Shown here in pieces: positions 1 through 9,426 of a stretch of DNA of 64,000 bases (positions are counted from its first letter, which is position 1; each line of letters starts with the position of its first letter). The stretch comes from Methylocystis sp. MJC1. GTDB lineage: Bacteria > Pseudomonadota > Alphaproteobacteria > Rhizobiales > Beijerinckiaceae. Under the pieces are notes generated by a model. The model was not told the origin of the DNA, searched no databases, and worked only from the letters and a program-made list of their open reading frames with translations. The stretch is taken from positions 69,723-133,722 of the forward strand of contig NZ_CP107560.1 in assembly GCF_026427715.1 (NCBI RefSeq). Direction: 5' to 3'. The translations under genes and the position numbers were made by a program.

Positions 1-78
1 CAGGACTGCTTTGCGCCAAAAGAGGTCGCTCCGGCCGGCTCGAAATGTGCGAAAGGGGACGCTCCTAGTGCAGGCTGA
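1..78 (+). CDS. Possible C-terminal end of a gene entering from the left
   Basis: The first base starts an open frame that reads about 25 residues (two Cys, several Pro/Ala/Lys) to a TGA at 76-78. The composition looks like the tail of a real protein, but it is too short to identify. Positions 79-281 hold no gene or motif that I recognise. Confidence 0.2.
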   Translation, partial: QDCFAPKEVAPAGSKCAKGDAPSAG

Positions 79-281
79 AGCGAGCGCTCTCGCCGATAGC
101 GGCGCACGCATGGGGCCAGCGAACCAAGAAGGCCAAGCGGACGCAAGCGCCGTCGGCTGCTGGACGCCAACCGAAACGATTCTGGAGATCGGCCAAGTCG
201 AGCGCTATTCAGCGGGATGCGCTGAAGTGCTAGAGTCAACGCAGCCGCCGACGAGGCGGCAATTCCGAGCAACCCGCGTCG

Positions 282-3200
282 ATGGCAAGAAACGGCAACA
301 GAGACAATTTCACGCCGAAGACGAAGCGCCAGATCGCGAAGCGCGCTGGATGGCTTTGCTCAGATCCGGATTGCAGGCGTCCCACGGTCGGCGCGGCTTC
401 CGACGGCGATGGCGAAATCATGCTAGGCGAAGCATCCCACATCTGCGCCGCCGCGGCGGGCGGCCCGCGCTTTGATGCCGGAATGAGCGAGGCCGAACGC
501 CGCTCCGCGAAAAACGGGATCTGGATGTGCAAGCTGCACGGAAAGTCTGTCGACTCGGACGATCCAAAGTTCACCGTCGAGCTGCTGCGCGACTGGAAGA
601 AGCAGGCGGAAGAGCATTCTCACCGCAGCGTTCTCTACAATGAAGCGGCGCGGCCCACCAAAGTCTCGGAAGGCGAACTTACGAAGCGACTGCATGCGGC
701 GGCATCCGCCGATGTCGATGTGTTCCGTCGCTCCGAGAGATGGCCGTCCACGGACGTGGCACTGACAGTGCAGATGGCGGAGCTGGACAAGACCGTGCAG
801 ACTTCCGCGCTCGCGCGCGCATTGAGCGAACTTGGCGATCTGGTCCTCGTCGCGCCACCCGGCATGGGCAAGACATCGACGCTGCTGCAAGTCGCGGAAG
901 GACTGGTTGCTCACGGCGAAACGCCCGTTTTCGTGCCGCTTGCGGACTGGGCGACCGAAAACAAGACGCTGCTCGATTCCATTCTGGGCCGCGTGACCTT
1001 TCGCGGAAGGACCACCGAAGACGATTTCCGCGCGGTAGCGCAAAAACCCGGCGTCTACCTGCTGCTCGATGGCTGGAACGAACTTGACGGTGAAGCGCGG
1101 CGGCGTGCGACCGCCGAACTGAAGCGCCTTCAGGCAGATTTGCCGGAGCTTGGGCTTTTCGTATCGACGCGCAAGCAGTCGCTCAATGTTCCCTTCGACG
1201 GCGCGGTGGTCGAGCTTCAGCCATTGGGCGAAGCGGAGCAAATCGAAATCGCGCGGGAATTGCGCGGCGACGACGGTGCGCGGATCGTCGATGAAGCGTG
1301 GCGCACGTCGGGCGTGCGCGAGCTGGTCAGCATCCCGCTTTATCTGACCGCGTTGCTCTCATTGCCGGACGACCAGCCATTTCCGAAGACTAAAGAGGAA
1401 ATCCTGCGCCGCTTTGTGCAGGCCCACGAACAGCAAGCGGATCGCGCCGAGCCGCTGAAGGATGCCGCCAAGGGCCTCCAGACCGAGTTTCTGAGTGCAC
1501 TGGCGGTGACGGCGACGCAAGCCGCCAACCCCTCCATCCCGGAGACAAACGCCCGCCGTTCGGTCGCGCAGACGAACGACTGGCTCCTCAAGGACGGGCA
1601 GCTCACCATCAAGCTGCAAACGACGGACGTGCTAGATGCGCTCGTCAGTCATCATGTGCTGGTGCGAACGGGCGAGCCCTCCGGATATTCATTTCAGCAC
1701 CAGCAGTTTCAGGAATGGTATGCTTCGAACGATGTCGAGCGCGCAATGCTCGAAAGCGTCGCCGACACGAACGCGCTTCAAAAGCTGAAGGCCGACATCC
1801 TGAACGCGATGCCGTGGGAAGAACCGATCCTATTCGCCGTAGAGCGCATGGCGCGCGGTGATGCGCGCCAGCAGAAAGCTTGCGCCGCAGCGATCCTTGC
1901 CTCGTTCGAGGTCGATCCAATCTTTGCGGCGGAGATGATTTTCCGCGCGACCGATCCTGTGTGGGAGGAGATTTCCGAGACCATTCAGAAGCTCGTGCGG
2001 CGCTGGCACGCGCCGGGAAAAGTCGATCGCGCTGTGCGCTTCATGATCACGTCGGGCCGTCCCGAATTCCGGGATCTTGTTTGGCCGCTCATTACGAACG
2101 AAAACGACCAGAAAAATCTTCTGGCCTTGCAGGCTGCCCGCCGCTTCCGTCCCTCCGTGCTCGGACCGGACGCCGTGAAGGACATCCTCGCGTTGCCAGT
2201 CAAGGTACGCGAGACGGTCGTTGCCGAAATTGCTTACAGAAGCGGAATGGACGGCCTCGACCTTGCTGCACTGATCGCGAAGAGCGATCCTAATCCCGAA
2301 TTGAAGGCTGCAGCCGTCGGCGGAATGTCCTTCCGCCGCGCGGGCCGCCATGTCGCGGACGTATTGAGCACGGCCGATGATGACGCCTTCGACCTCGTCT
2401 ACCGCAGGGGCCACCTCGAAGAGATCGACGTCAAGGCTGTGCAGGACCGGCTCGCGGCGGCGCATGCGCGCGCTGAAAGGAAAGTTTCCGATTACGAGCG
2501 GTTGCGCGAGATTGTGTACGCGCACGATGGCAAAGATCATAGCGCGGAGCTGACCGCGCTCGTCGCGACCATTGAAGTTGAAGGCAAGAATGACGCCGAG
2601 CTCGGGCTAATCCACGAGGCTCGCAAGCAATACGAGAAAGCGGTTGCGCTGGGATTGCTCAAGCGTCTGCGCGAGGGACGCAAGCTGTTCTACGGCGCGG
2701 ACAATATCTTGGCTGCTTCCGGAATCGTGGTCGAAGACGATGCCCTTCTGGAGATGGTACTATCCCCGCAAGAGCGCATGGACAGCAGCGTCGAGGCCGC
2801 CGCGTCTATCCTCGGTCCTGTTAGCGTCGGCAAACTCATCGATGCCAAGCTCGCCATCTTCGCCGAGATAACGAAACTCGGCAAATACGAGAAAAGCTTG
2901 AGCGACCGATACTACGGCCTTCGTGATCGTATCGCGCACGCGCCCGGAGCGAGCCTCGTGGCCGCCGTACAGGCGCGCGCAGCGGCGGCCAGCAATGAAG
3001 ACATCCGCGAACTCTCGGAATTGCTGTGTCGCCCTGATGAGAAAGACGATAGAGCGCGCCCATTTCCGCACGAAGCGCATGCGGCGATTGCGCAGCTGGC
3101 CGAGCAATGGGGCGAGCGGCTGATCGCGAGTGGCGATAACGCAATGCGCAGGCAACTGTCCGCCGTTGCCAGTCTGATCGGCCATTTTCCGTCTGTCGCG

Positions 3201-4622
3201 CTGCTGCCGATGCTCCAGCGGCTGCTAGACGACGAATTGCGCCGTTACCGGGACTTCCGCCAGCAAGCCGAGGACGAGCGCTGGCAAGGCAAGGCAGCCA
3301 ACGAAGCGCGCACGCTCTATATTAACAGGTATCAGCAAGCCTTCACGGCGATCAAAGCGCCCGAGACGACGGCACTGATGATAAGCTATTTGCCCGACGA
3401 GCATTTCGGTGAGATCGCAGCACTCGTGCTCAAGGTGCAATGGATTCTCACAAACGAGCCCGAGGATGAGCGCCGCTTTCGGGGAGGCGTGGACTTTTCG
3501 CGGGTGGAGGAAATTCGGGCGGCGCGCGCCCATCGCGCCACGGTGACTTGCGACGAAGCGGAGGCCATATTCGAGGTGATTACGCCGTTCATCGCCGAGG
3601 GCGCAACTCAGGCGCAGAAGGTGCACGCGATCAAGCTTGCGATTCAGGCCGTTCGGTTGCCGCACGGCGAGCGCTCCGATGCGATCAACGCGCTCTTGTC
3701 AATCACGCCCCAGGCGGCGCGCGCAAAGCTCGTCCTGAACCTGATCCTTTCCGGCGAAGCAATCGCATTCAGCATCGTGCAGGCCGGGATCGACAATGTC
3801 TTCGAGGATGCCAAGAATCGCAGTTGGATCCTGGATGAAGGCTGGGAGTTAAAGGCGTGGGTCCTTCTACTACCGTTCACCGTCGATCCGGCGCAGTTGG
3901 CTGGCACGATCGCGGCATTGCCGCCCCAGCAGCGCGCGCCGCACTTCCTCGAAGAGATGTTACGCGCTACTGAGTCGATGCAGACGCCGGAGATCGAGGA
4001 AGCGCTCTTCAAGCTCGCTGAAAATGATGCCGCCTTTTACGCCAATCACGCATGGCGGGATGCCGTCCGGCGCCGGGGCACGCTCACCTCGGCGCGGCGC
4101 TATCTCGATCTAGTCATGGAAGGCGAGATCGATGCGCACGATGGCTGGCACACGTCGCAGGAAGTTGCCGGGTTGCTGAACAAGCACTCGGAACTGCGTG
4201 ACTACGCTTATGGTCTCTTGACGGACGGCACGTCGTCCAAGACCGCGCTGCTGGCGAACGCCGTCTCCGAAGGAGGTGACCCTGATGGTCTGCTCCTGCT
4301 CGTCGAGCTGGAAAACAAGCTTCAGCGTCCGCTCATTTCATGGCGAACCATTCAGCGAGCCGTCACGGAGCACGTTCCTTCCGAACACTGGCGCGGCGCG
4401 TTTGACGTGCTTCCCGTTGCAGCGATCGAACTTCGGCGGAGGCTCTTGGCAATGACGGCGGACGGCGGCCCTCACGACTCCGCCGCGCGCGTGCTCCGCG
4501 GAATCGACCGTGTCCGCGACGAAAGCGGCGCGCCCGAAGGCGAACCGCGCCATCCCGATCTGGCTTCCGGCAAGCCGTGGCCAATCTTGGTGCCTGATCC
4601 AGACGCGGAAGACGGCGGCTGA
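282..4622 (+). CDS. HNH-NACHT STAND-like protein with long helical C-terminus, 1446 aa
   Basis: Residues about 20-110 form an HNH-type module: C26/C31, H53 in ASHICAA, GGPRF at 60-64, C83/H86, then VDSDDPKFT. A NACHT-type NTPase follows, with Walker A PGMGKTST (about 193-200) and Walker B YLLLDGWNEL (about 249-258). A winged-helix end with FQHQQFQEWYA lies near residue 470. The remaining roughly 950 residues are Ala/Leu/Glu-rich and helical, resembling HEAT/ARM repeats. This order (effector nuclease, STAND NTPase, sensor repeats) is that of Avs and other NACHT anti-phage proteins, in which ligand binding by the repeats oligomerises the NTPase and activates the effector. That function here is inference. 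The start at 282 has no strong Shine-Dalgarno, so a slightly different start is possible. The gene stands alone, with no partner in the same orientation. Confidence 0.8.
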   Translation: MARNGNRDNFTPKTKRQIAKRAGWLCSDPDCRRPTVGAASDGDGEIMLGEASHICAAAAGGPRFDAGMSEAERRSAKNGIWMCKLHGKSVDSDDPKFTVELLRDWKKQAEEHSHRSVLYNEAARPTKVSEGELTKRLHAAASADVDVFRRSERWPSTDVALTVQMAELDKTVQTSALARALSELGDLVLVAPPGMGKTSTLLQVAEGLVAHGETPVFVPLADWATENKTLLDSILGRVTFRGRTTEDDFRAVAQKPGVYLLLDGWNELDGEARRRATAELKRLQADLPELGLFVSTRKQSLNVPFDGAVVELQPLGEAEQIEIARELRGDDGARIVDEAWRTSGVRELVSIPLYLTALLSLPDDQPFPKTKEEILRRFVQAHEQQADRAEPLKDAAKGLQTEFLSALAVTATQAANPSIPETNARRSVAQTNDWLLKDGQLTIKLQTTDVLDALVSHHVLVRTGEPSGYSFQHQQFQEWYASNDVERAMLESVADTNALQKLKADILNAMPWEEPILFAVERMARGDARQQKACAAAILASFEVDPIFAAEMIFRATDPVWEEISETIQKLVRRWHAPGKVDRAVRFMITSGRPEFRDLVWPLITNENDQKNLLALQAARRFRPSVLGPDAVKDILALPVKVRETVVAEIAYRSGMDGLDLAALIAKSDPNPELKAAAVGGMSFRRAGRHVADVLSTADDDAFDLVYRRGHLEEIDVKAVQDRLAAAHARAERKVSDYERLREIVYAHDGKDHSAELTALVATIEVEGKNDAELGLIHEARKQYEKAVALGLLKRLREGRKLFYGADNILAASGIVVEDDALLEMVLSPQERMDSSVEAAASILGPVSVGKLIDAKLAIFAEITKLGKYEKSLSDRYYGLRDRIAHAPGASLVAAVQARAAAASNEDIRELSELLCRPDEKDDRARPFPHEAHAAIAQLAEQWGERLIASGDNAMRRQLSAVASLIGHFPSVALLPMLQRLLDDELRRYRDFRQQAEDERWQGKAANEARTLYINRYQQAFTAIKAPETTALMISYLPDEHFGEIAALVLKVQWILTNEPEDERRFRGGVDFSRVEEIRAARAHRATVTCDEAEAIFEVITPFIAEGATQAQKVHAIKLAIQAVRLPHGERSDAINALLSITPQAARAKLVLNLILSGEAIAFSIVQAGIDNVFEDAKNRSWILDEGWELKAWVLLLPFTVDPAQLAGTIAALPPQQRAPHFLEEMLRATESMQTPEIEEALFKLAENDAAFYANHAWRDAVRRRGTLTSARRYLDLVMEGEIDAHDGWHTSQEVAGLLNKHSELRDYAYGLLTDGTSSKTALLANAVSEGGDPDGLLLLVELENKLQRPLISWRTIQRAVTEHVPSEHWRGAFDVLPVAAIELRRRLLAMTADGGPHDSAARVLRGIDRVRDESGAPEGEPRHPDLASGKPWPILVPDPDAEDGG

Positions 4623-5081
4623 CTCATCAAAGCTTGGGCCTGTAGTGCGGACGGCGGTACCGGGCGGGCGCGCCGCCGACGCGTTGAGGGAACCGCGCAA
4701 CTCGGGACAACCATCGTCATGAAGCGGGACAAGCGTTTGGACTTTTCGACTGTGTTGAAGATACGGCCCGGCCTTTGTCGCGCCATTAGGCACGAGCGCT
4801 CAGCGTGCGCTTGTGACGTCCCATGCCTAGAAAAGCGAGTGTAATTGAGAGCAGCGGTGGTCGAACCAGTGGATGATCTGCGACGGTGAACGTCCGGTTT
4901 TTGGCTGACGCGCGACGATGTCTGCTCCGGGTTAAAAGGGGAAATTCAAACTGACCCACTCCCCGGCCTTGTTGAAGGCGGCAAACCGCGGTTTGGATTG
5001 GGATGTCGGGCGCGAAATATCTCGTCGCACCGTAGGGCAGTGGCTGCGGTAGTCGAAAACCGCCAGTCGCGCTAAAACAAA
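4623..5081. other. Gene-free stretch
   Basis: About 460 bases between the NACHT gene and the relaxase terminator. All frames are short and show no family motif. Parts may be fragments of old insertion sequences, but I cannot match them to a family. Confidence 0.4.
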
Positions 5082-5082
5082 T

Positions 5083-5105
5083 AAGCCGGGCGACGCCCGG
5101 CTTTT
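5083..5105 (-). terminator. Rho-independent terminator, probably bidirectional
   Basis: A perfect 7-bp GC stem GCCGGGC/GCCCGGC with a 3-base loop is flanked by A-rich sequence on the left and TTTT on the right. It lies 17 bases beyond the stop of the leftward relaxase gene and could also stop transcription arriving from the rightward NACHT gene. Confidence 0.75.
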
Positions 5106-5121
5106 CTGGTTTCAGCGCGAA

Positions 5122-8100
5122 TTATTCGCGGTGGCGTGGTTTCTCGCTTTGGCGCTCGATCTCGCGCTGTTTCTCGCGTTCGAGATTTGCGCGGTCCTGT
5201 TGCGCTTGCTTTTCCTTCGCTTGTTGCTCTTCGGTTAGAACCTTCGACTGCTCTGCGCGTAGTTCGCGAACCCTCTCTGTCTCGTTGGGGTTGGCGGGAA
5301 TTTCCCGGCGAGGATTTTCGTCGGCGGCGCGATCGGCGTCACGGGCGGCGGCGGCTTCGGACGACGCGACGGCGTTGGGTTTGTGCGACTCCGTCGCTTG
5401 GCGAGCCTCTTGGGTCTCGCGTTTTGCTTCCTGATCGAGCCTTTCGCGCACCTGGTCGAGGGCGATGACACGCTCGGCGTCTGTGCGGGCAGGGCCTATG
5501 TCGGTGTCAGCGCGCAAGGGGGCGGTCTCGAGTTCGCGCTCTTTTTCCTTCGGCGCATTCTGGTTCGCTGCGCTGGTGGGCGCGTCGGATGGGGCCGGCG
5601 TCTGGACGGCGGGGTTCTGTTTGGCCTCGGCTGGCTTGCCCTGGGTCTCGGCCGACACGGGCGCGTTTTCTTTGGCGGGCTCCTTTTCCTGCGCGCCTTC
5701 GCGCATGGCGGGGCGCTGGGCCTCGATGTCTGCGCGGGCCTTCTCGATGCGGTCTTGAAGCTCGGGATTTGTGATTTTGAAGCCGTGCTCGGCGGCGAGC
5801 TGAACAACGGTCTCCTTGTATTTTTCGTTGCCGGTGATGTTGATTGTTTCCCACTTCGAGGCGGCGACGCGCAGAGCGGCAAGCACCGTCTCTTTGTGGT
5901 TCCAATCGTTGACGTCGAGCTGCTTGCCCTTGTCGACGAAGGCGAGGGCAACGCGCTGGCCGGTGTCGTCATGGCGGCTGTAGTAGATCTCACTGCCCTT
6001 GCGCTCGTGGGTAATCTGCGGCGTTGTCTCGATCGGCGCGGGCTGAACATACTTGTCGCCGACCATTTCGACGGGCTTGGCTTCAAGCCTCTTCTGGGCC
6101 TCGATCGCCTTTTGAGCGGCGTCGAGGATGGTGGTGCGTTGTTCCTCGAAAGCTTGCTTTTTGTCGGGCTCAACCATGGAGCTGATATTGTCGAGGCGCT
6201 TGCGCATATCGTCGAGGGCGTAGGTCATCGTTTCTGCGGTTCTCATCTGGCCTCCGTCTTTGATCGTTCGGCGTTCCATGTGGCTGACCGCTCGCTCCGC
6301 ACGCTGCTTGAGCCAATGTAGATCGGCGTGCGGGATAGGTTGGCGTTCGGCGGCGACGCGCGCCGGAACGGCAAACATCGTATCAGGATTTTTATTTGCG
6401 CGTTTTACCTCTGCAAGTCGCTCGCGCGAAACGTCGAGGTAGACGAGTTGCCCGCCGTTGCGGGCCGCGAGGGTTTCGGCGGCGGCGCGGTCGGCTGTGA
6501 ACATTACGGTCGCGTGCGCGGGTGCGTTCTTTGGCTCCGCCCGGTAGAGGCGCAACGCGCCCTCGCGCAAAAGCGGCATGGCTGCCGTAGCGGCGAGGCT
6601 CTGATTGACGGCGCCCCATTCGCGCGCCACGCGGCTCGCGTGCGCACGGCCTTCGTCTCGGGTGGGGCGGTGGATGGCCCGCTCCTTCACGGCTTCCACG
6701 CGGCGCCGGACCGACTCCGGGGCAGTTCCGCGCTCGACCATGCGAATGTCCTTGAGCTTGTAGGCCGGTACATTCGCTTCATCGAAGCGGCTGGTTGCCT
6801 CCATGGGGATTTGTCGCTCTCGCGCCTCTTCGGCGAGGGTCTCGCGCCAACGGCGGAAGTCGGCAATGTTCGGGTGGAGCCGCTCGCCGCGCTCGTTTTC
6901 CATGCGGATAGCGGCGTGAACGTGAATGTGCTCCCGGTTCGTATGCAGAACGAAAATGTATTCGTGGCCGGCAAACTCTCTCGCGAGCGTCGCGCGCGTA
7001 GCGTCGAGGAAGGCGTCCTTGTCCGTGCCGGGCTTGGCGCTGAAAACGACATGGGCGAAATCGCGTGGCTCGTTCGAGCGCATCTGGCGGCGCCAGGATG
7101 TTGCCATCTCGAGATTGGGATTGAAATCGCCGCTCGGTGATTTGCCGGAACGCCGCTCGTAGCGCCGGAAGGCTTCTTCTTTTAAGTCCTGCTTGCTGGA
7201 GGTCTCCGCGTCCAGCTCCCCGGCCCGAGTTAGTCGGGCGAGCTGTCGGGTTGCTCCTTCAATGCCATGCGCCCAGCCTTGGACTTCAATCTTCGCCTCG
7301 CGATCAAAGGCGGTCTCGATGAGGTCGTATAGCCCCTCGGCGGATTTCTTGTTCGGATAAAAGCGATCGGCCTTGCCGTTCTCGTCGCGCTGCGATCCGG
7401 CCGCAAGCGCGACAACATGAACATGGGTCTGGTCGCCGCGGGTCTCCGCGCGCCATGCGAAGACATGGCCACGCAGCGCTTCGTGCAGAGACTCGCGAAT
7501 GATCTCGTTCGTCAACGGCTCGTCGAAAGCGGCTGTGAGCGCGAGGGAGTCTTTCGAGGGTTCGCGGCCGCTGGACTCCGCGCCCCATTCAGCCGCGAGG
7601 GCGGAAATGTCCTCGGCCCCTTTGAGGATTATCCCGTCGTGACGCTCGGCGGCGAGTTCTCCCTTGTCGGTCTGGTAGCTCATCAACGCATGAGCCCGCG
7701 CGCGGCCGGCGCCGAAACTTGCCAGTTTGACGACGGCGGCCTGTGATCCTCCTGCGAGCGCGGATTTCACAACAACAGAGGACCGCTCCGGCCCCTGCGC
7801 AGCGGCGGGGCGGGCCTTGGCGGTCGGCGCTACGGGCTTCGACCGAACGGCGGGCGTTGCGTCGCCTCCGCCACCTCCCCCACCTCGCCGCCGCCGTTTA
7901 CGCAGCCCTTCGTCTTCGATCTGGCGCGTATCTTGGGATGCCGGCGCGGTGGGCGCACGGTCTGGCGTCGCCGTTGTGAAGGGCGAGGGCGCCGCCCGCG
8001 TGACGCTCGGAGTTTGCTTCTCGGGTCGCGGCGCCCGCGCCGGTTGGCCGGCGTCGCCAATCTCGAACGACGGGGCCGCGCCAGCGAACGCCGCAGCGCT

Positions 8101-8202
8101 CGCGAAGTCGCTTGCGCGACGCCGCGCTCTCAACCTCTCCAGCTCGGCCTGCATTTCGCCCAAGCCCAGTCCAATGTCCGACAGAGGAAGCCCGCCAGTC
8201 AT
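5122..8202 (-). CDS. Relaxase (MOBP/VirD2-like) with LPD7-type domain, 1026 aa
   Basis: This relaxase would nick oriT and pilot the strand in conjugative mobilisation. Residue 176 lies in LMSYQTDKGEL, matching motif I (catalytic Tyr) of VirD2-type enzymes. Metal-binding His motifs appear twice: THVHVVAL at 259-266 and REHIHVHAAI at 423-432. The second is preceded by HVVFSAKPGTDKDAF, the usual VirD2 motif II/III context. Residues about 720-800 resemble the LPD7 domain of large polyvalent proteins. The C-terminus is Glu/Gln/Lys/Arg-rich and probably coiled, and residues 50-140 are low-complexity. The ATG at 8202 was chosen because it overlaps the mobC stop as ATGA, implying translational coupling. 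A longer frame to 8310 runs antiparallel to nothing but covers mobC codons. Confidence 0.9.
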   Translation of the reverse strand: MTGGLPLSDIGLGLGEMQAELERLRARRRASDFASAAAFAGAAPSFEIGDAGQPARAPRPEKQTPSVTRAAPSPFTTATPDRAPTAPASQDTRQIEDEGLRKRRRRGGGGGGGDATPAVRSKPVAPTAKARPAAAQGPERSSVVVKSALAGGSQAAVVKLASFGAGRARAHALMSYQTDKGELAAERHDGIILKGAEDISALAAEWGAESSGREPSKDSLALTAAFDEPLTNEIIRESLHEALRGHVFAWRAETRGDQTHVHVVALAAGSQRDENGKADRFYPNKKSAEGLYDLIETAFDREAKIEVQGWAHGIEGATRQLARLTRAGELDAETSSKQDLKEEAFRRYERRSGKSPSGDFNPNLEMATSWRRQMRSNEPRDFAHVVFSAKPGTDKDAFLDATRATLAREFAGHEYIFVLHTNREHIHVHAAIRMENERGERLHPNIADFRRWRETLAEEARERQIPMEATSRFDEANVPAYKLKDIRMVERGTAPESVRRRVEAVKERAIHRPTRDEGRAHASRVAREWGAVNQSLAATAAMPLLREGALRLYRAEPKNAPAHATVMFTADRAAAETLAARNGGQLVYLDVSRERLAEVKRANKNPDTMFAVPARVAAERQPIPHADLHWLKQRAERAVSHMERRTIKDGGQMRTAETMTYALDDMRKRLDNISSMVEPDKKQAFEEQRTTILDAAQKAIEAQKRLEAKPVEMVGDKYVQPAPIETTPQITHERKGSEIYYSRHDDTGQRVALAFVDKGKQLDVNDWNHKETVLAALRVAASKWETINITGNEKYKETVVQLAAEHGFKITNPELQDRIEKARADIEAQRPAMREGAQEKEPAKENAPVSAETQGKPAEAKQNPAVQTPAPSDAPTSAANQNAPKEKERELETAPLRADTDIGPARTDAERVIALDQVRERLDQEAKRETQEARQATESHKPNAVASSEAAAARDADRAADENPRREIPANPNETERVRELRAEQSKVLTEEQQAKEKQAQQDRANLEREKQREIERQSEKPRHRE

Positions 8203-8597
8203 TCCGCCGTCCGCGAGATGGCGCGCGCGGTGCGTTCGTGCGACCGGGCGCAGAGGGAGCGATAAAGGGCGGTCAGTTCCATGATGAGCCCGCGCGCGGT
8301 GGCAAGCCATTCCGCCACATCGTCGCTTCCGATGACGTGTCCAGCGTTCATGTGCCGGACGGCCTGATTGAGATTTGTGCCAAGGGCGCGAAGCTGTCGG
8401 GTGAGTGCAACGATTTCCGCGCGCGCGTCGCCCTCGAAGGTCGGACCTAAAAAGCTCGCCTGCCTCACGAAGCGGCGAATGGCTTCGCTCGGCGTGAGTT
8501 GAAATTGCGCACAGAACCCTATGAACGCTTCATGTTCTTCCGCCGTGAGGCGCACGTGAAGGACGGCGGTTTTGAGCCGTTTTGCGCCTTGGTCCAT
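8199..8597 (-). CDS. mobC: MobC-like relaxosome accessory protein, 132 aa
   Basis: A small DNA-binding relaxosome protein of the MobC/ribbon-helix-helix type. VRLTAEEHEAF and SEAIRRFVRQASF give the RHH-like N-terminus, and ALGTNLNQAVRHMNAG is the conserved MobC core. The start at 8597 is supported by GGAGAG about 5 bases upstream; longer in-frame starts lack a ribosome site. The stop overlaps the relaxase start by ATGA. A consensus promoter lies upstream at 8708-8735. Confidence 0.85.
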   Translation of the reverse strand: MDQGAKRLKTAVLHVRLTAEEHEAFIGFCAQFQLTPSEAIRRFVRQASFLGPTFEGDARAEIVALTRQLRALGTNLNQAVRHMNAGHVIGSDDVAEWLATARGLIMELTALYRSLCARSHERTARAISRTAE

Positions 8598-8707
8598 TCG
8601 GCTCTCCGTTTCGCGTCCGGTCCCGTAAGGGACTGCCGGACGCGAGGTAAGCCCGCCCGGCGAGGGCACACGGCGGTTTTGTATCACAAAAGCGCTTTCC
8701 TGCCTTA

Positions 8708-8735
8708 TCTATATCAATCTACACTAACTCGTCAA
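8708..8735 (-). promoter_or_regulatory. Sigma70-type promoter for mobC-relaxase
   Basis: Reading leftward, TTGACG (8735-8730) is followed after 16 bases by TATAGA (8713-8708). The same AATTGACGARTTA context occurs at the ssb promoter (14896-14924), suggesting shared control of plasmid transfer genes. Confidence 0.6.
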
Positions 8736-8791
8736 TTCCATTTCCGCTTCGAATAAGACTCTGGGGGCGCACGCAAGCATTCGGAATGGAA
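8736..8791. other. Candidate origin of transfer (oriT)
   Basis: The arms TTCCATTTCCG (8736-8746) and CGGAATGGAA (8782-8791) form an inverted repeat with a single-base bulge, enclosing a GGGGGCGCACGC block (8763-8774). The block resembles the GCGC-rich nic regions of IncQ/MOBQ-type oriTs. It sits between the divergent relaxosome and stb-like operons, where oriT lies in R388-type systems. The nic position is not determined. Confidence 0.45.
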
Positions 8792-9016
8792 CTCAACGGG
8801 GAGCGAATACGAACATTTTGGCCGGTCCATGCGAAGACTGACGGCAATTCGTGGGCATGCGTTGTGATGACGCTAGGATAGCAATGTAGATATGTGAGGG
8901 TATTTCAATGCGATAGATGGGCAGCTATGAGACCCGTGGATGAGCTGTTCTTTGACAAGCCGATAAACCAACCATGTGCCGCTTGCGCGGCGGCCTGTAG
9001 GACAGTGCTTGCGCTT

Positions 9017-9040
9017 CTAATGCATCTCTATATGTATTAG
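9017..9040. promoter_or_regulatory. Inverted repeat, possible operator of the stb-like operon
   Basis: CTAATGCAT (9017-9025) and ATGTATTAG (9032-9040) are inverted with one mismatch, about 50 bases before the first rightward gene. The AT-rich core and spacing suit an operator for a plasmid-encoded repressor. Confidence 0.35.
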
Positions 9041-9090
9041 ACTGCCATTCCGATTTGCTTGCCATGAAACGATGACAGGGACTTATTGCG

Positions 9091-9408
9091 ATGACGAAGG
9101 GCGTTAATGGTCTGACAAGCGGCTGTCGTATGGTTAGAACGATGTCTCTCCTAGTGCCGGGTGCCAGGGGAATTGCTCCGCGGTCCTTGTGGTCACAACT
9201 TCCAAACGGTGTTGGTATTGCAGGAATCTCAAGGGGAGTTTCCGCAACGGCTTTCGACGCTCGTCGTCTGTCTGATGACGCTCAATCGCGAATTTCAGCG
9301 GGACGTCTAGGCGCGCTGGTCGAGCTAATCGAGTCTACCTCTGAGGCACACGAAGGCGCGTTGTCTGTCTGTCGCAAAACTCGAAGACTGCTTGGGAATA
9401 GGCCGTAA
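9091..9408 (+). CDS. Hypothetical protein, 105 aa
   Basis: I do not recognise the family. The frame has an AGGGA about 12 bases before the ATG, and its stop lies 18 bases before the next gene, so an operonic role is plausible. No membrane segment or catalytic motif is visible; the C-terminal half is Arg/Ala-rich and helical. Confidence 0.4.
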   Translation: MTKGVNGLTSGCRMVRTMSLLVPGARGIAPRSLWSQLPNGVGIAGISRGVSATAFDARRLSDDAQSRISAGRLGALVELIESTSEAHEGALSVCRKTRRLLGNRP

Positions 9409-9426
9409 GGAAGGAGGGCGATTGCG

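Noticed and set aside
11..475. Open frame of 154 codons at the left edge
   Set aside because: Arg/Ala-rich with no motif and overlapping the HNH-encoding start of the NACHT gene.
5383..6321. Rightward open frame of 312 codons within the relaxase
   Set aside because: Antisense to the relaxase C-terminal half; low-complexity Leu/Gly/Arg translation without motifs.
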